DNA of 64,000 nt from NCBI RefSeq assembly GCF_022601685.1, contig NZ_JAKUML010000007.1:62001-126000 (forward strand), in the 5' to 3' direction. The notes under the pieces were generated by a model, which was not told where the DNA came from, ran no database searches, and saw only the letters and a program-made list of their open reading frames with translations. Positions 48,944 to 57,903 of the stretch are shown here, one piece after another. The translations under genes were made by a program, and so were the position numbers. The stretch comes from Acinetobacter sedimenti (lineage in GTDB: Bacteria > Pseudomonadota > Gammaproteobacteria > Pseudomonadales > Moraxellaceae). Every line of letters begins with the position of its first letter. The stretch's first letter is position 1.

Positions 48944-48983
48944 ACATTCGTATGATCGCTACGCCATAACAAAGACCTTATTT

Positions 48984-49595
48984 ATGTCATCCGATTTTTC
49001 AACGCCATCTTCGCCAAATCACTTCTCCCCAAACCAGCTCTATGACTTTATCAATCGTCGTCAATCCATTGGTTTGCTAGTTGAGCCTGCACCGAATACA
49101 GCACAGCTTGAATTGGCTATTGCAGCGGCACTCACTGCACCTGATCATCATCGCTTGCATCCGTGGCGTTTTATCACCATTCAAGGCGAACAGCGAGTTG
49201 CCTTTGGTGAATTGTTAGCGAAAAGTTTGGCAGAAGGTGGGGAAATTGATCCTGTGCAATTGGATCGTGTGAAGCAACATTCAATGCGTGCACCGATGAT
49301 TTTGATCTGTATTGTGCAAGATCAACCACATCTCAAAGTACCACACTATGAACAAGTATTGAGCTGTGGTGCGGCGATTCAAAATCTGTTATTGGTATTA
49401 CAGTCGCAAGGCTTCTCAAGCATGTGGCGTAGTGGTGCGGCAGCAGAATCTGCGCATTTAAAACGAGCATTAGGATGTGCAGCAAGTGATGAAATCGCTG
49501 GTTTGGTCTATATCGGTACAGCAAGCAAAGAAATTGCACCTAGAGAGTCTTTAAGTGTTACTGACTTTGTGAGTGATTGGAAATTAAGTAATTAG
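48984..49595 (+). CDS. Nitroreductase family protein (YdjA-like)
   Basis: FMN-dependent oxidoreductase of the nitroreductase fold, 203 aa from the ATG at 48984. FINRRQSIGLLVEPAP is the FMN-phosphate region, AAALTAPDHHRLHPWRFITI the second contact, and QNLLLVLQSQGFSSMWRSGA the dimer/FMN helix. IVYIGTASKE-like sequence (AGLVYIGTASKEIAPRE) closes the domain, as in YdjA. Its natural substrate is not known. Monocistronic by position. Confidence 0.88.
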   Translation: MSSDFSTPSSPNHFSPNQLYDFINRRQSIGLLVEPAPNTAQLELAIAAALTAPDHHRLHPWRFITIQGEQRVAFGELLAKSLAEGGEIDPVQLDRVKQHSMRAPMILICIVQDQPHLKVPHYEQVLSCGAAIQNLLLVLQSQGFSSMWRSGAAAESAHLKRALGCAASDEIAGLVYIGTASKEIAPRESLSVTDFVSDWKLSN

Positions 49596-49792
49596 GCTCA
49601 AAGTGAATCAATACGCAAAAATAGTGTAAAAACCACGTAAATATTTACATGAATCAATCGCTTTTCTTTGAAAATATTTTTATAGTTGTTTTATATAGTT
49701 AGTACTGAATTTAAAAATGATTTGATGGTTAAAGCGATGCAGATTCAAAGGTTTGTCATAGCCATCAAACGATGAATAGATAAGGAAAGTTT

Positions 49793-50896
49793 GTGACTCA
49801 AGCCAATTTTAACGATGTATTAGCGCAATATCAGCAAGATCGTAATAAAGCGAAATCTGAAAGCAAAGATAATAGCAACCTACGCATCACGGTACTTGGT
49901 GGTGGTAGTTTTGGCACAGCGATGGCAAATCTTGCCACACGTAATGGTTGTGACACCATCATGTGGATTCGTGACCAAGACGCTGCTAAAGAAATCCAAG
50001 AAACAAAAATTAATAAACGCTATTTGCCAGACTTTACACTCGAAGAAAAACTCAAAGTCAGTTCAGACTTAGAAGCTTCGGTGAAAGATCGTGATTTGAT
50101 TTTGGTGGCGATCCCAAGTCATTCATTCCGCAAAGTGCTCAAGCAAATCGCACCACTCATCACAGCACAAGCCGTTGTATCGTTAACCAAAGGGATTGAA
50201 AAAGATAGCTTTTGCTTTATGAGCGATATTATCCGTCAGGAGCTTCCAGAAGTGCCTTATGGTGTATTGTCAGGTCCAAACCTTGCCAAAGAAATTGTAC
50301 AAGGTATGCCTGCGGGGACTGTGATCGCAAGCCATTCAGAGCAATTACGCAATGCGGTGCAAGGTGCGCTACATAGTGCATTATTCCGTGTCTTTGCTAG
50401 TGATGACGTCCACGGCGTTGAGCTTGGCGGTGCATTGAAAAATATCTATGCCGTAGCGATGGGTATGGGTGCAGCGTATAACGTCGGTGAAAATACCAAG
50501 AGTATGCTCATCACACGTGCATTGGCAGAGATGAGCCGTTTTGCCGTACGGTTGGGTGCAAATCCATTGACTTTCCTCGGTTTATCAGGTGTAGGTGATT
50601 TATTCGCAACTTGTAACAGCCCGCTGAGCCGTAATTATCAAGTCGGTTTTGCACTTGGACAAGGTAAATCTTTGGATCAGGCGGTTGCAGAGCTTGGTCA
50701 AACCGCAGAAGGGATTAATACCATTGAGCAAGTCAAAGCGCGCTCAGAAGAACTTGAGGTCTATATGCCGATCACTTGTGCGTTGTATGAAGTGATTTTT
50801 AATCATGCACCACCGTTAAGCGTGGCGTTGTCTTTGATGGAAAATGGACATCGCAGTGATGTGGAATTTGTCTTACCGCATCAATCTGATTCTTGA
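49793..50896 (+). CDS. gpsA: Glycerol-3-phosphate dehydrogenase [NAD(P)+]
   Basis: Makes glycerol 3-phosphate for phospholipids. ITVLGGGSFGTAMANLA is the NADP loop at ~32, SLTKGIEKDSF and VLSGPNLAKEI the middle, and GALKNIYAVAMGMG has the catalytic lysine. The GTG start at 49793 (AAGGAAAG upstream) gives 367 aa, with ~30 residues of polar N-terminal extension versus E. coli (339). Followed by sixA after ~110 bp. Confidence 0.96.
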   Translation: MTQANFNDVLAQYQQDRNKAKSESKDNSNLRITVLGGGSFGTAMANLATRNGCDTIMWIRDQDAAKEIQETKINKRYLPDFTLEEKLKVSSDLEASVKDRDLILVAIPSHSFRKVLKQIAPLITAQAVVSLTKGIEKDSFCFMSDIIRQELPEVPYGVLSGPNLAKEIVQGMPAGTVIASHSEQLRNAVQGALHSALFRVFASDDVHGVELGGALKNIYAVAMGMGAAYNVGENTKSMLITRALAEMSRFAVRLGANPLTFLGLSGVGDLFATCNSPLSRNYQVGFALGQGKSLDQAVAELGQTAEGINTIEQVKARSEELEVYMPITCALYEVIFNHAPPLSVALSLMENGHRSDVEFVLPHQSDS

Positions 50897-51005
50897 TATA
50901 TCATTTCTAATATTCAAAATATTGCTGTCACTAAAATTTATCAATGATGGTTTAACATTTGAAGGTAGATGGTTGTAATTTCTTTTTAATAATAAATAAG
51001 GAAAA

Positions 51006-51467
51006 ATGATGAGATTGATTTTAGTGCGTCACGGCGAAGCTGATCCGAATCGCTCGGGTCTTGATTCAGCACGCCAACTGACCGAGCGGGGACACAGACA
51101 AGCAGAGTTGACGGCACAGTATATTGCGGAACAGTTTAAGCCTGATTTATTTGTAGTCAGTCCGTATATCCGAGCACAGCAGACTTTATCTTATATTCAA
51201 GCCAAGTTTGACGATGTGCCGACGCAAGTTTATCAAGACATTACTCCTGATGATCCAGCAGCGCCAGCGGTACAGTGGCTTGCAAAACTCACTGAAGAAA
51301 CGGTGGTCGTGGTCTGTCATATGAATATTATTGCCTATATTGCGGCTTTACTCACCGAGGATAGTCCTGAACCATTCGATTTAGCGGAAGCAAGAGTATA
51401 TGAACATCCTGCAATTATGATAGGATTGTCGCAAGAGCAATCACGGTTTGTACCACACGTGGAATAA
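51006..51467 (+). CDS. sixA: Phosphohistidine phosphatase SixA
   Basis: Small histidine phosphatase: RHGEADPNRSG holds the catalytic RHG, and VVVVCHMNIIAYIAALL the second histidine. At 153 aa it is typical of SixA (161 aa in E. coli), which dephosphorylates HPt domains or the nitrogen PTS protein NPr. Two ATG codons in tandem (51006, 51009) are possible starts with GGAAAA upstream. It sits between gpsA and gspL. Confidence 0.92.
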   Translation: MMRLILVRHGEADPNRSGLDSARQLTERGHRQAELTAQYIAEQFKPDLFVVSPYIRAQQTLSYIQAKFDDVPTQVYQDITPDDPAAPAVQWLAKLTEETVVVVCHMNIIAYIAALLTEDSPEPFDLAEARVYEHPAIMIGLSQEQSRFVPHVE

Positions 51468-51528
51468 CGTGTTGATTTGCTAAATCATTTGGAATAAAAC
51501 TGAAAATTAAAACGCATTAGGAAAACAT

Positions 51529-52695
51529 ATGCTGTATTTGTGGATGCCTGAGGGTCAAGGCAAATGGTTGTGGCAAGTTGATAATCAAGGTTGGCAGTTG
51601 GCTGACTCATTAGAACAACTCATTCAAACGGTACAACTGACCTATCAACACAAAGAAGCAGTGGTCTTTTTTCCAAGCAATAGTGCGCAATTTTATAGTC
51701 AAGCGATCAGCAAAGCGCAGTACAAACAGCTTGGTGTTACTGGCGTGCAATATTTAATGGAAGAATATTGTATTGAGCCGATTGATCAGCTTGACATTTT
51801 CCATGAGTTTCATAAGGATCAATTGAATATCATGGCGATTTCACGACTGACTCGTGAAACTTATCAGCAAAGTTTGGCGCTGATGCCGTGGCAATTCCAA
51901 GCCTTATTACCAGATTTTTTGATTGCACCTGAGCCTGAAACCGATCAAGTGAATATCGCTGATGTGTTTCAACATCGTATTTTCCGTTGGGCAAGATTGC
52001 GTGGTTGGCATGAACACGATTTGAATGTACTCAGTTTATTGCCTGCGGACAATGTTGCAAAAATCAACCATTATTATCCTGCGGGCAGTGCGGTTAATAA
52101 TGAGGTGGATCAAGCGATTAGCACTATGTTTGTTGGGCAAGATGTAGAATTTCTGCAAGCAGAATTGCCTGCAATTGATCTTGGCAAATTCCGTCAACAT
52201 CCATTTAATGCACTCAGTAAAACTAAAAAAACCAAAACTGGATTTAATTATTGGAAAGCTTGTGCTGCATTGCTTGCGATCTGTATCGTTACGCAAATTA
52301 GTTATGATACCTTGCGTTGGTGGAAATATAAACAACTTGCCAATCAAACCGCACAACTCGCTGTGGATCAATATAAGCAGTGGTTTCCTAATGAAACCCG
52401 AGTCAATGAAAAGAATTTGCGCTCGCAATTCTCTGCAAAAATGAAATTGAACGCCAATGCCGACACGCAAGCTCTGCAACTCATCAGCCGAGTCGGACCG
52501 ATTTTGCAACAATCCAATATTCGTGCGGAGCAAGTGCAATATCGTAATGATGGTTTGACAATGAATCTGCTTGCACAAAATAGTGATGCTTTAACTCAGC
52601 TCACTGATCAATTTAAGCAACAAGGTTTTGCTGTGGAGTTAGGTGCGATTCGTAATCAAGGTAGTCAAGTGATTGGCATGGTCAAAGTGCAATAG
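51529..52695 (+). CDS. gspL: Type II secretion protein GspL
   Basis: Inner-membrane platform protein that links the cytoplasmic ATPase GspE to GspM. The N-terminal cytoplasmic actin-like domain (~1-235; LYLWMPEGQGKWLW...) is followed by a membrane helix at ~245-262 (ACAALLAICIVTQISYD) and a periplasmic ferredoxin-like domain. 388 aa, as usual. The stop is 17 bp before gspM. Other gsp genes are not in the window, in line with scattered gsp genes in Acinetobacter. Confidence 0.88.
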   Translation: MLYLWMPEGQGKWLWQVDNQGWQLADSLEQLIQTVQLTYQHKEAVVFFPSNSAQFYSQAISKAQYKQLGVTGVQYLMEEYCIEPIDQLDIFHEFHKDQLNIMAISRLTRETYQQSLALMPWQFQALLPDFLIAPEPETDQVNIADVFQHRIFRWARLRGWHEHDLNVLSLLPADNVAKINHYYPAGSAVNNEVDQAISTMFVGQDVEFLQAELPAIDLGKFRQHPFNALSKTKKTKTGFNYWKACAALLAICIVTQISYDTLRWWKYKQLANQTAQLAVDQYKQWFPNETRVNEKNLRSQFSAKMKLNANADTQALQLISRVGPILQQSNIRAEQVQYRNDGLTMNLLAQNSDALTQLTDQFKQQGFAVELGAIRNQGSQVIGMVKVQ

Positions 52696-52712
52696 GAAAA
52701 GGGTAGATAACA

Positions 52713-53198
52713 ATGAAAATGAACCTCAATGCACTCAGCAATCGTTTTGATCAAATCATAGAAACGATTCAAGCGAAACTTGACCAACTCCCACCTCGTG
52801 ACCGTTTTGCCATTATTATTTTGACGATTTTTTTAACAGTGACGGCGATCGGGCTCATGCTGTGGTTTAGCCATAGTTCGGCAGAAAAGCAACAAAAACG
52901 CCTTGTAGAAATGAAAGAAACCATTCACTGGATGCAAAGCAATGCAGTGAAAATGTCGAATCAATCAGGTGAAACCGTGACTGCACGTGACAAGGTGCAA
53001 CGTGTATCGCAACAACTTGGATTAAGTGTGCAAAGCCAAGAAAGTAATAATCAATTAAAACTGATCGTATCGCATCAGAACTATGCTGTGCTTGCAAATT
53101 TCTTGACACAACTTGCACAGCAAGGCGTCACCATTGTCAGCTTAGATATGCAGAAACAGCCAAGTGGCGAGATTCAGCTCTCTACAACTGTACAATAG
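52713..53198 (+). CDS. gspM: Type II secretion protein GspM
   Basis: 161-aa bitopic inner-membrane protein. A membrane helix (~31-51, FAIIILTIFLTVTAIGLMLWF) after a short cytoplasmic part is followed by a periplasmic helical and ferredoxin-like domain. Directly after gspL, as in all T2SS. In the other direction the next gene is QueD-like; there is no gspN here. The gap to 53335 has only a 16-codon GTG frame that I do not support. Confidence 0.88.
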   Translation: MKMNLNALSNRFDQIIETIQAKLDQLPPRDRFAIIILTIFLTVTAIGLMLWFSHSSAEKQQKRLVEMKETIHWMQSNAVKMSNQSGETVTARDKVQRVSQQLGLSVQSQESNNQLKLIVSHQNYAVLANFLTQLAQQGVTIVSLDMQKQPSGEIQLSTTVQ

Positions 53199-53334
53199 CA
53201 CAACGGTGAAATCAGAACGTAGCCTAAGTGCCGAATACGATCAGCGCAATCGCTAAAACTGCGTTTACAACGTGATTGAATGCTTTATACTTTAAGGAAC
53301 TAATCTTGTTATTGCCAAGTTGAATTGATTTATT

Positions 53335-53931
53335 ATGCTGATTCGCAAGTTATTTAAGTTTGAAAATGCACATATCGTCCGCAACTGTAGTTCAGATCGT
53401 TGCAAACGCTCGATTCATGGACACAGTTATAAGGTCGAGGTATTGTTGCAAGCGAATCGCCTTGATCATGGGCAGATGGTGTATGACTTTGGGTTGATGA
53501 AAGGCATTATTAAAGACTTAATTGATAGCTTTGATCATGCGATTACCTTTTGGGATAAAGACGATGCAGACTACGTTGCTGCCTGTAAAAACTTTAGTGC
53601 ACGTTGGATTGCCTTACCTGTTTCGCCATCGGCAGAGCAGTTTTCCCGAGTGTTTTTCTTCCTCGTTGATGCGGTGCTCAAACATACCAATATGCAAAAT
53701 GGCGAAGGCGATGTGACAATTCATTCGGTGATCGTGCATGAAACCGATACAGGTTATGCGCAGTGCTTCCGTGAAGATATTGAAAATGTGCAAATGGGTG
53801 AGCTATCCCTTGCTGAAATCGTGTTTTCTGAACAAGTGAAAAGTGAGTGGACGATGCCTGATATGTACGATCGCTTAAAAAATAGTGATTTGTTTGACAA
53901 TCCTACAGTCGATTTGCAGGTCAAGGTTTAA
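53335..53931 (+). CDS. QueD-like 6-carboxytetrahydropterin synthase family protein
   Basis: 198 aa, member of the 6-pyruvoyl-tetrahydropterin synthase family. Zinc ligands: FENAHIVRNC and HGHSYKVEV; the candidate catalytic cysteine is in CSSDRCKRSIHGH. MVYDFGLMKGIIKDLIDSFDHAITF and SPSAEQFSRVFFFL complete the family pattern. It is longer than QueD (~120 aa) by a C-terminal tail and an insert near 85-100. QueD acts in queuosine synthesis; this form may be a variant. No que genes nearby. Confidence 0.85.
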   Translation: MLIRKLFKFENAHIVRNCSSDRCKRSIHGHSYKVEVLLQANRLDHGQMVYDFGLMKGIIKDLIDSFDHAITFWDKDDADYVAACKNFSARWIALPVSPSAEQFSRVFFFLVDAVLKHTNMQNGEGDVTIHSVIVHETDTGYAQCFREDIENVQMGELSLAEIVFSEQVKSEWTMPDMYDRLKNSDLFDNPTVDLQVKV

Positions 53932-54131
53932 TATAGGCACAACGAAAAGTATCATTCTTTAGATTTAAATTGATTAGAAAATACGAGATTAATTTGTGCT
54001 ATGTTAAAAAATTGCTTAAATTAACATCACTTTGCAAGAATTTATCAATACCACTCTGACGATTCAAAGTGCGAATTTGATACAAAGCATATGCGCTAAA
54101 TTACCAAATTTAAAATTAGGGATAGTCATTC

Positions 54132-54878
54132 ATGCAGGATAGTGGGGCCGCTGATCTTCAAGATATAAACACTGATGAACAGCATCAATCACGTTTGGCT
54201 CGTGTAAAAATAGATGACAGTTGGAAGTTGCCTTTGGCAGATTTTCTACTTGGCGATACGATGCAAAATCTGCGAATTTTTTTAGCAGAAGCACAGCAAG
54301 ACCAACAAATCGTTTATCCACCAAATGCACAAATTTTTCGTGCTCTGAATGACACACCACTTGATCAAGTCAAAGCAGTGATTTTGGGTCAAGATCCTTA
54401 TCATGGTGTAGGTCAGGCGAATGGTTTAAGTTTTTCAGTAAATAAGGGCATTGATCTACCACCTTCACTGCGCAATATTTACCACGAATTACGGACAGAC
54501 TTAGGGATTTCACCTCCGGTACATGGCGATCTGAGTAAATGGGCTGAGCAAGGCGTATTGTTACTGAATAGCGTACTTACCGTTGAGCAAGCGAAGCCGA
54601 CCTCACACCAAAAGCAAGGCTGGGAGCAGTTTACCGATGCGGTGATTGATGTGATTAATGAACATCGTCAATCTGTGGTCTTTATTCTATGGGGGGCTTA
54701 TGCACAGCGTAAAGGGCAACGTATTGATAGTAATAAACATTTGGTATTAAAAGCAGCGCATCCATCGCCATTGTCAGCAAATCGAGGCGGATTTTTTGGC
54801 TGTAAAGTATTTTCTAAAACCAATCATTATTTAAACGCACAAGGTATTACGCCAATCGACTGGCAACTCGACGCATAA
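54132..54878 (+). CDS. ung: Uracil-DNA glycosylase, family 1
   Basis: Removes uracil from [23 protein letters not shown] holds the water-activating aspartate, and [20 protein letters not shown] the histidine and minor-groove loop. [12 protein letters not shown] is the uracil-specificity segment. At 248 aa it is longer than E. coli (229) because of an acidic N-terminus. Stops 15 bp before the next gene, with which it may form an operon. Confidence 0.97.
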   Translation: MQDSGAADLQDINTDEQHQSRLARVKIDDSWKLPLADFLLGDTMQNLRIFLAEAQQDQQIVYPPNAQIFRALNDTPLDQVKAVILGQDPYHGVGQANGLSFSVNKGIDLPPSLRNIYHELRTDLGISPPVHGDLSKWAEQGVLLLNSVLTVEQAKPTSHQKQGWEQFTDAVIDVINEHRQSVVFILWGAYAQRKGQRIDSNKHLVLKAAHPSPLSANRGGFFGCKVFSKTNHYLNAQGITPIDWQLDA

Positions 54879-54893
54879 TGGAATATTGACATC

Positions 54894-56012
54894 ATGACTG
54901 ACTATATTAATCATCCTGACATTCTCGTAGAAGAACTCACCAATGGCTGGTGGGCAGTGCGTTTGAATCGTCCAAAGTCCCTGCACGCTTTGGATGAGCA
55001 GATCGTTGTCGCTTTACATTCAATATTTGAATACTTACATACCAATGATGCTGTGAAAGCAGTGTGGTTTGATTCCACGACACCAAAAGCGTTCTGTGCA
55101 GGTGGTGATGTACGGAAGTTGCGCCAGTTGGTGATCAATGAAGAAGTGGAGCAAGCTAAATCATTTTTCCATTATGAATATGCCTTAGATCGCTTACTTC
55201 ACCACTATGTCAAACCAGTCGTGGTCTGGGGTGAGGGTTATGTCATGGGTGGTGGTCTTGGCTTATTTATGGCTGCACCATTTCGATTGGTGACACCACA
55301 TTCACGTCTTGCAATGCCTGAGATTAATATTGGTCTATACCCTGATGTTGGAGCGACACGTTTCCTTGCGGATCGTGGTGCGATTGGCTTGTTTATTGGA
55401 ATGACCGGTTCGATCATGACTGCTGCGGGTGCGTATAGTATTGGTTGGGCTACGCATGTCTGTGAACAGGGTCGTGACAATGTACTTGGACGATTGACGC
55501 ATATCCGTTGGCAAGACTATCCTGCGGGGGACTACCGTGCGATCGAAGATACTTTGAATAGTTTGCATCGTCCGCTTGCTGCAGGACCTTTGCAGGATTC
55601 GCTTGATGTGATTCATAGTGTTTGTCGTGGTTCAGACTTTATGCAAGATGTGCAAGCGATCAAAGGACTTGCCACTGCTCGTAGTGATTGGCTCCGTCAA
55701 GCTAGTGAAAACTTGAGCAATGGCTCACCAACCACAGCTGCGATCACGTGGCTATTATGGCAGTGGGCGAAACAACATCGTTCTTGGGATGACGTCTTTA
55801 CCTTAGAAGAAGAAATTTCTGCATGGAAAATTCAGCATGCAGATTTTATCGAAGGTGTACGTGCTCGTTTGGTGGATAAAGATCTGCAACCTGATTGGCA
55901 AGTACAAGATTATCAAAATATTCGAGATCTTTTCCCAATTGTTGTACCTCGAAGTGCGCAGATTGATAGTTGGAATGCGTTGCTTCGTCAATATGGTATT
56001 TTGTTAGACTAA
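54894..56012 (+). CDS. Enoyl-CoA hydratase/isomerase family, 3-hydroxyisobutyryl-CoA hydrolase type
   Basis: 372-aa crotonase-fold protein. The long form with CAGGDVRKLRQL (~70), GEGYVMGGGLGLFMAAPF and AMPEINIGLYPDVGATRFL matches ECH_2 / 3-hydroxyisobutyryl-CoA hydrolases of valine breakdown, in which the glutamate of PEINIGLYPD is catalytic. There are no valine-catabolic neighbours, so the true substrate is uncertain. 15 bp after ung. Confidence 0.88.
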   Translation: MTDYINHPDILVEELTNGWWAVRLNRPKSLHALDEQIVVALHSIFEYLHTNDAVKAVWFDSTTPKAFCAGGDVRKLRQLVINEEVEQAKSFFHYEYALDRLLHHYVKPVVVWGEGYVMGGGLGLFMAAPFRLVTPHSRLAMPEINIGLYPDVGATRFLADRGAIGLFIGMTGSIMTAAGAYSIGWATHVCEQGRDNVLGRLTHIRWQDYPAGDYRAIEDTLNSLHRPLAAGPLQDSLDVIHSVCRGSDFMQDVQAIKGLATARSDWLRQASENLSNGSPTTAAITWLLWQWAKQHRSWDDVFTLEEEISAWKIQHADFIEGVRARLVDKDLQPDWQVQDYQNIRDLFPIVVPRSAQIDSWNALLRQYGILLD

Positions 56013-56042
56013 GCGTAGCTTTTTAGTCGTATAGTTTTATGT

Positions 56043-56549
56043 ATGCTAGATATTGAATTAAATCAAAGTATTCATGAACAGTGGATGCGGCTTGCATTAG
56101 TGCAAGCCAAACTTGCTGAAGCACAAGGTGAAGTGCCTGTTGGTGCTGTGATTGTGCATCAAGGACAAGTGATTGGTCAGGGGTTTAATTGCCCAATTAC
56201 AACCAATGATCCAACTGCACATGCTGAAATTCAAGCGATTCGTAATGCTTGTCAAAACTTGCAAAACTATAGACTGCCTGAAGGCTCAACCTTGTATGCG
56301 ACTCTAGAGCCTTGTACGCAATGCGTTGGTGCATTGGTGCATGCGAGAATTGGTCGAGTGATTTTTGCAGCAGCAGAACCGAGAGCAGGCTCTTTGATCA
56401 GTGCAAGACAGTTGATGAGTGATGGTTTTTACAATCACTTTTTTACCTTTAAAGGTGGGTGTCTAGCAGATCAGTCAGCTGAGCTACTTCGACAATTTTT
56501 TAAAACTCGCCGTCAGCACAGCCAAACAAACAGCAAAATAAAACCGTAG
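56043..56549 (+). CDS. tadA: tRNA-specific adenosine deaminase
   Basis: Converts adenosine-34 of tRNA-Arg(ACG) to inosine. Zinc motif: PTAHAEIQAIRNACQ (HAE) and LEPCTQCVGALVHARI (PCxxC). N-terminal RLALVQAKLAEAQGEVPVGAVIV is typical. 168 aa, as in E. coli (167). It starts 30 bp after the enoyl-CoA hydratase relative; the Shine-Dalgarno is weak. Confidence 0.96.
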   Translation: MLDIELNQSIHEQWMRLALVQAKLAEAQGEVPVGAVIVHQGQVIGQGFNCPITTNDPTAHAEIQAIRNACQNLQNYRLPEGSTLYATLEPCTQCVGALVHARIGRVIFAAAEPRAGSLISARQLMSDGFYNHFFTFKGGCLADQSAELLRQFFKTRRQHSQTNSKIKP

Positions 56550-56592
56550 AATGAATTGATTGTTGTCTAAATCTATTTAAAGGAATAATGTA

Positions 56593-57042
56593 ATGACAAA
56601 GAAAACGTCAAAAATGATTGCGATTGAACAAAAGTTTAATCGACCAGTTGCTGAAGTCTTTGAAGTGTTATCAAAGCATGCTTCATATAATCGCATTTTT
56701 AAGCCGATCCAAGTAGTACGAATCAAAGATGCTACTGATCCACAGCGTCCTGATGGTGTCGGTTCTGTTCGTAAAATGGGGTTTGGTTTGGTCAAACCAA
56801 TTCAAGAGCAGATCACCAAGCTTGTACCTAACGAGCTGATCGAATATAAAATTATTAAAAATCCGCTGGTACGCCATCATTTGGGACGTTTGACGTTTAC
56901 AACAATCGATGAGAATACAACGCAATTGGTTTACAGTATTGAGTTTGATGGTAGAATCCCTTTTTCAAGTCGGATTGTCTTGTCGCAATTAAAACTTGCT
57001 GTCGGACGTGGTATGGCTGGGTTGGCAAAGTCAATGCAATAA
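56593..57042 (+). CDS. SRPBCC (polyketide-cyclase/START-like) family protein
   Basis: 149-aa helix-grip protein. FNRPVAEVFEVLSKHASYNRIF is the typical opening, followed by GSVRKMGFG, ELIEYKIIKNP and TTIDENTTQLVYSIEFDG beta strands, then a C-terminal helix. Family members bind lipids or other small hydrophobics. Ligand unknown. AAAGGAATAA precedes the ATG by ~8 nt. Confidence 0.85.
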   Translation: MTKKTSKMIAIEQKFNRPVAEVFEVLSKHASYNRIFKPIQVVRIKDATDPQRPDGVGSVRKMGFGLVKPIQEQITKLVPNELIEYKIIKNPLVRHHLGRLTFTTIDENTTQLVYSIEFDGRIPFSSRIVLSQLKLAVGRGMAGLAKSMQ

Positions 57043-57087
57043 ATTGATTTGCTTTATTTGTGGATTTCCCTTTTTTTTGGATGTTGC

Positions 57088-57771
57088 ATGTCTATACACA
57101 TTATTACCATTGATGGTCCAAGTGGTTCGGGCAAAGGCACTTTAGCCACCATGCTGGCGGAACATTATGGTTATCATCTGCTGGATTCAGGGGCGATTTA
57201 TCGTTTGTTGGGTCTAAGTTTGTATCAGCGTCAGTTGCTTGATCAGTTGGATACGGCGCTCGATCAGTGTGTGGATGTGGCAAAAAACTTGGCTATTGAA
57301 TTTTTACCCAGTCTTGATTGCATGCGAGTATTACTTGATGGGCAAGATGTGACTGCGCAAATCCGCACCGAAGAAGTCGGCGCATTTGCCTCTCAAGTCG
57401 CAGCGATTCCTGCACTACGTGATGCATTATTACAACGCCAAAAAGATTTTGCACAAGTCCCAGGTTTGATAGCTGATGGTCGTGACATGGCGACTACGGT
57501 TTTTCCAGATGCGATTGCCAAAATCTACCTTACAGCATCTGCGCAATCACGCGCAGAGCGTCGTGTAAAACAGTTGCAAGGCATGGGTGCTGATGCTAAA
57601 ATAGACGCCATTTTAGTCAACATCGAAGCACGTGATAAGCGTGATATGGAGCGATCGGTTGCGCCACTTAAGCCTGCCGACGATGCCAAAGTGATTGATA
57701 GTTCTACATTATCTATCGAACAAGTGTTCGATGAAATGTGTCAATATATCGATCAACGCCTCGCAAAGTAA
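57088..57771 (+). CDS. cmk: Cytidylate kinase
   Basis: Phosphorylates CMP and dCMP. From the ATG at 57088 ([20 protein letters not shown]) it is 227 aa, the same as E. coli. The Walker A motif is [19 protein letters not shown] binds the nucleotide, and [15 protein letters not shown] is the conserved DGRDxxT. The longer frame from a TTG at 57049 adds a hydrophobic stretch with no support. Lies before rpsA, a classic arrangement. Confidence 0.97.
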   Translation: MSIHIITIDGPSGSGKGTLATMLAEHYGYHLLDSGAIYRLLGLSLYQRQLLDQLDTALDQCVDVAKNLAIEFLPSLDCMRVLLDGQDVTAQIRTEEVGAFASQVAAIPALRDALLQRQKDFAQVPGLIADGRDMATTVFPDAIAKIYLTASAQSRAERRVKQLQGMGADAKIDAILVNIEARDKRDMERSVAPLKPADDAKVIDSSTLSIEQVFDEMCQYIDQRLAK

Positions 57772-57833
57772 ATCATTTTTCGATTCTCGCTAATACAAAT
57801 TTTACTCAAGTTTCAAATTTGACGGTCAGTGCT

Positions 57834-57896
57834 ATGTCAAATTTGGAACTCAACGAAACCGCTCTTGAACTGATCCAAGGCGCTATTTATTACTAG
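57834..57896 (+). other. Possible 20-codon leader ORF before rpsA
   Basis: ATG at 57834 opens a frame for [20 protein letters not shown] that ends in TAG at 57894-57896, 7 nt before the rpsA ATG. The TAG lies in TAGGT, part of the weak rpsA ribosome site. Its own ribosome site is poor. May be chance; a coupling role with S1 autoregulation is conceivable. Confidence 0.3.
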
Positions 57897-57903
57897 GTAT
57901 ATC

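Noticed and set aside
53206-53256. A 16-codon GTG frame after gspM, possible gspN remnant
   Set aside because: Too short, no family match that I can support.
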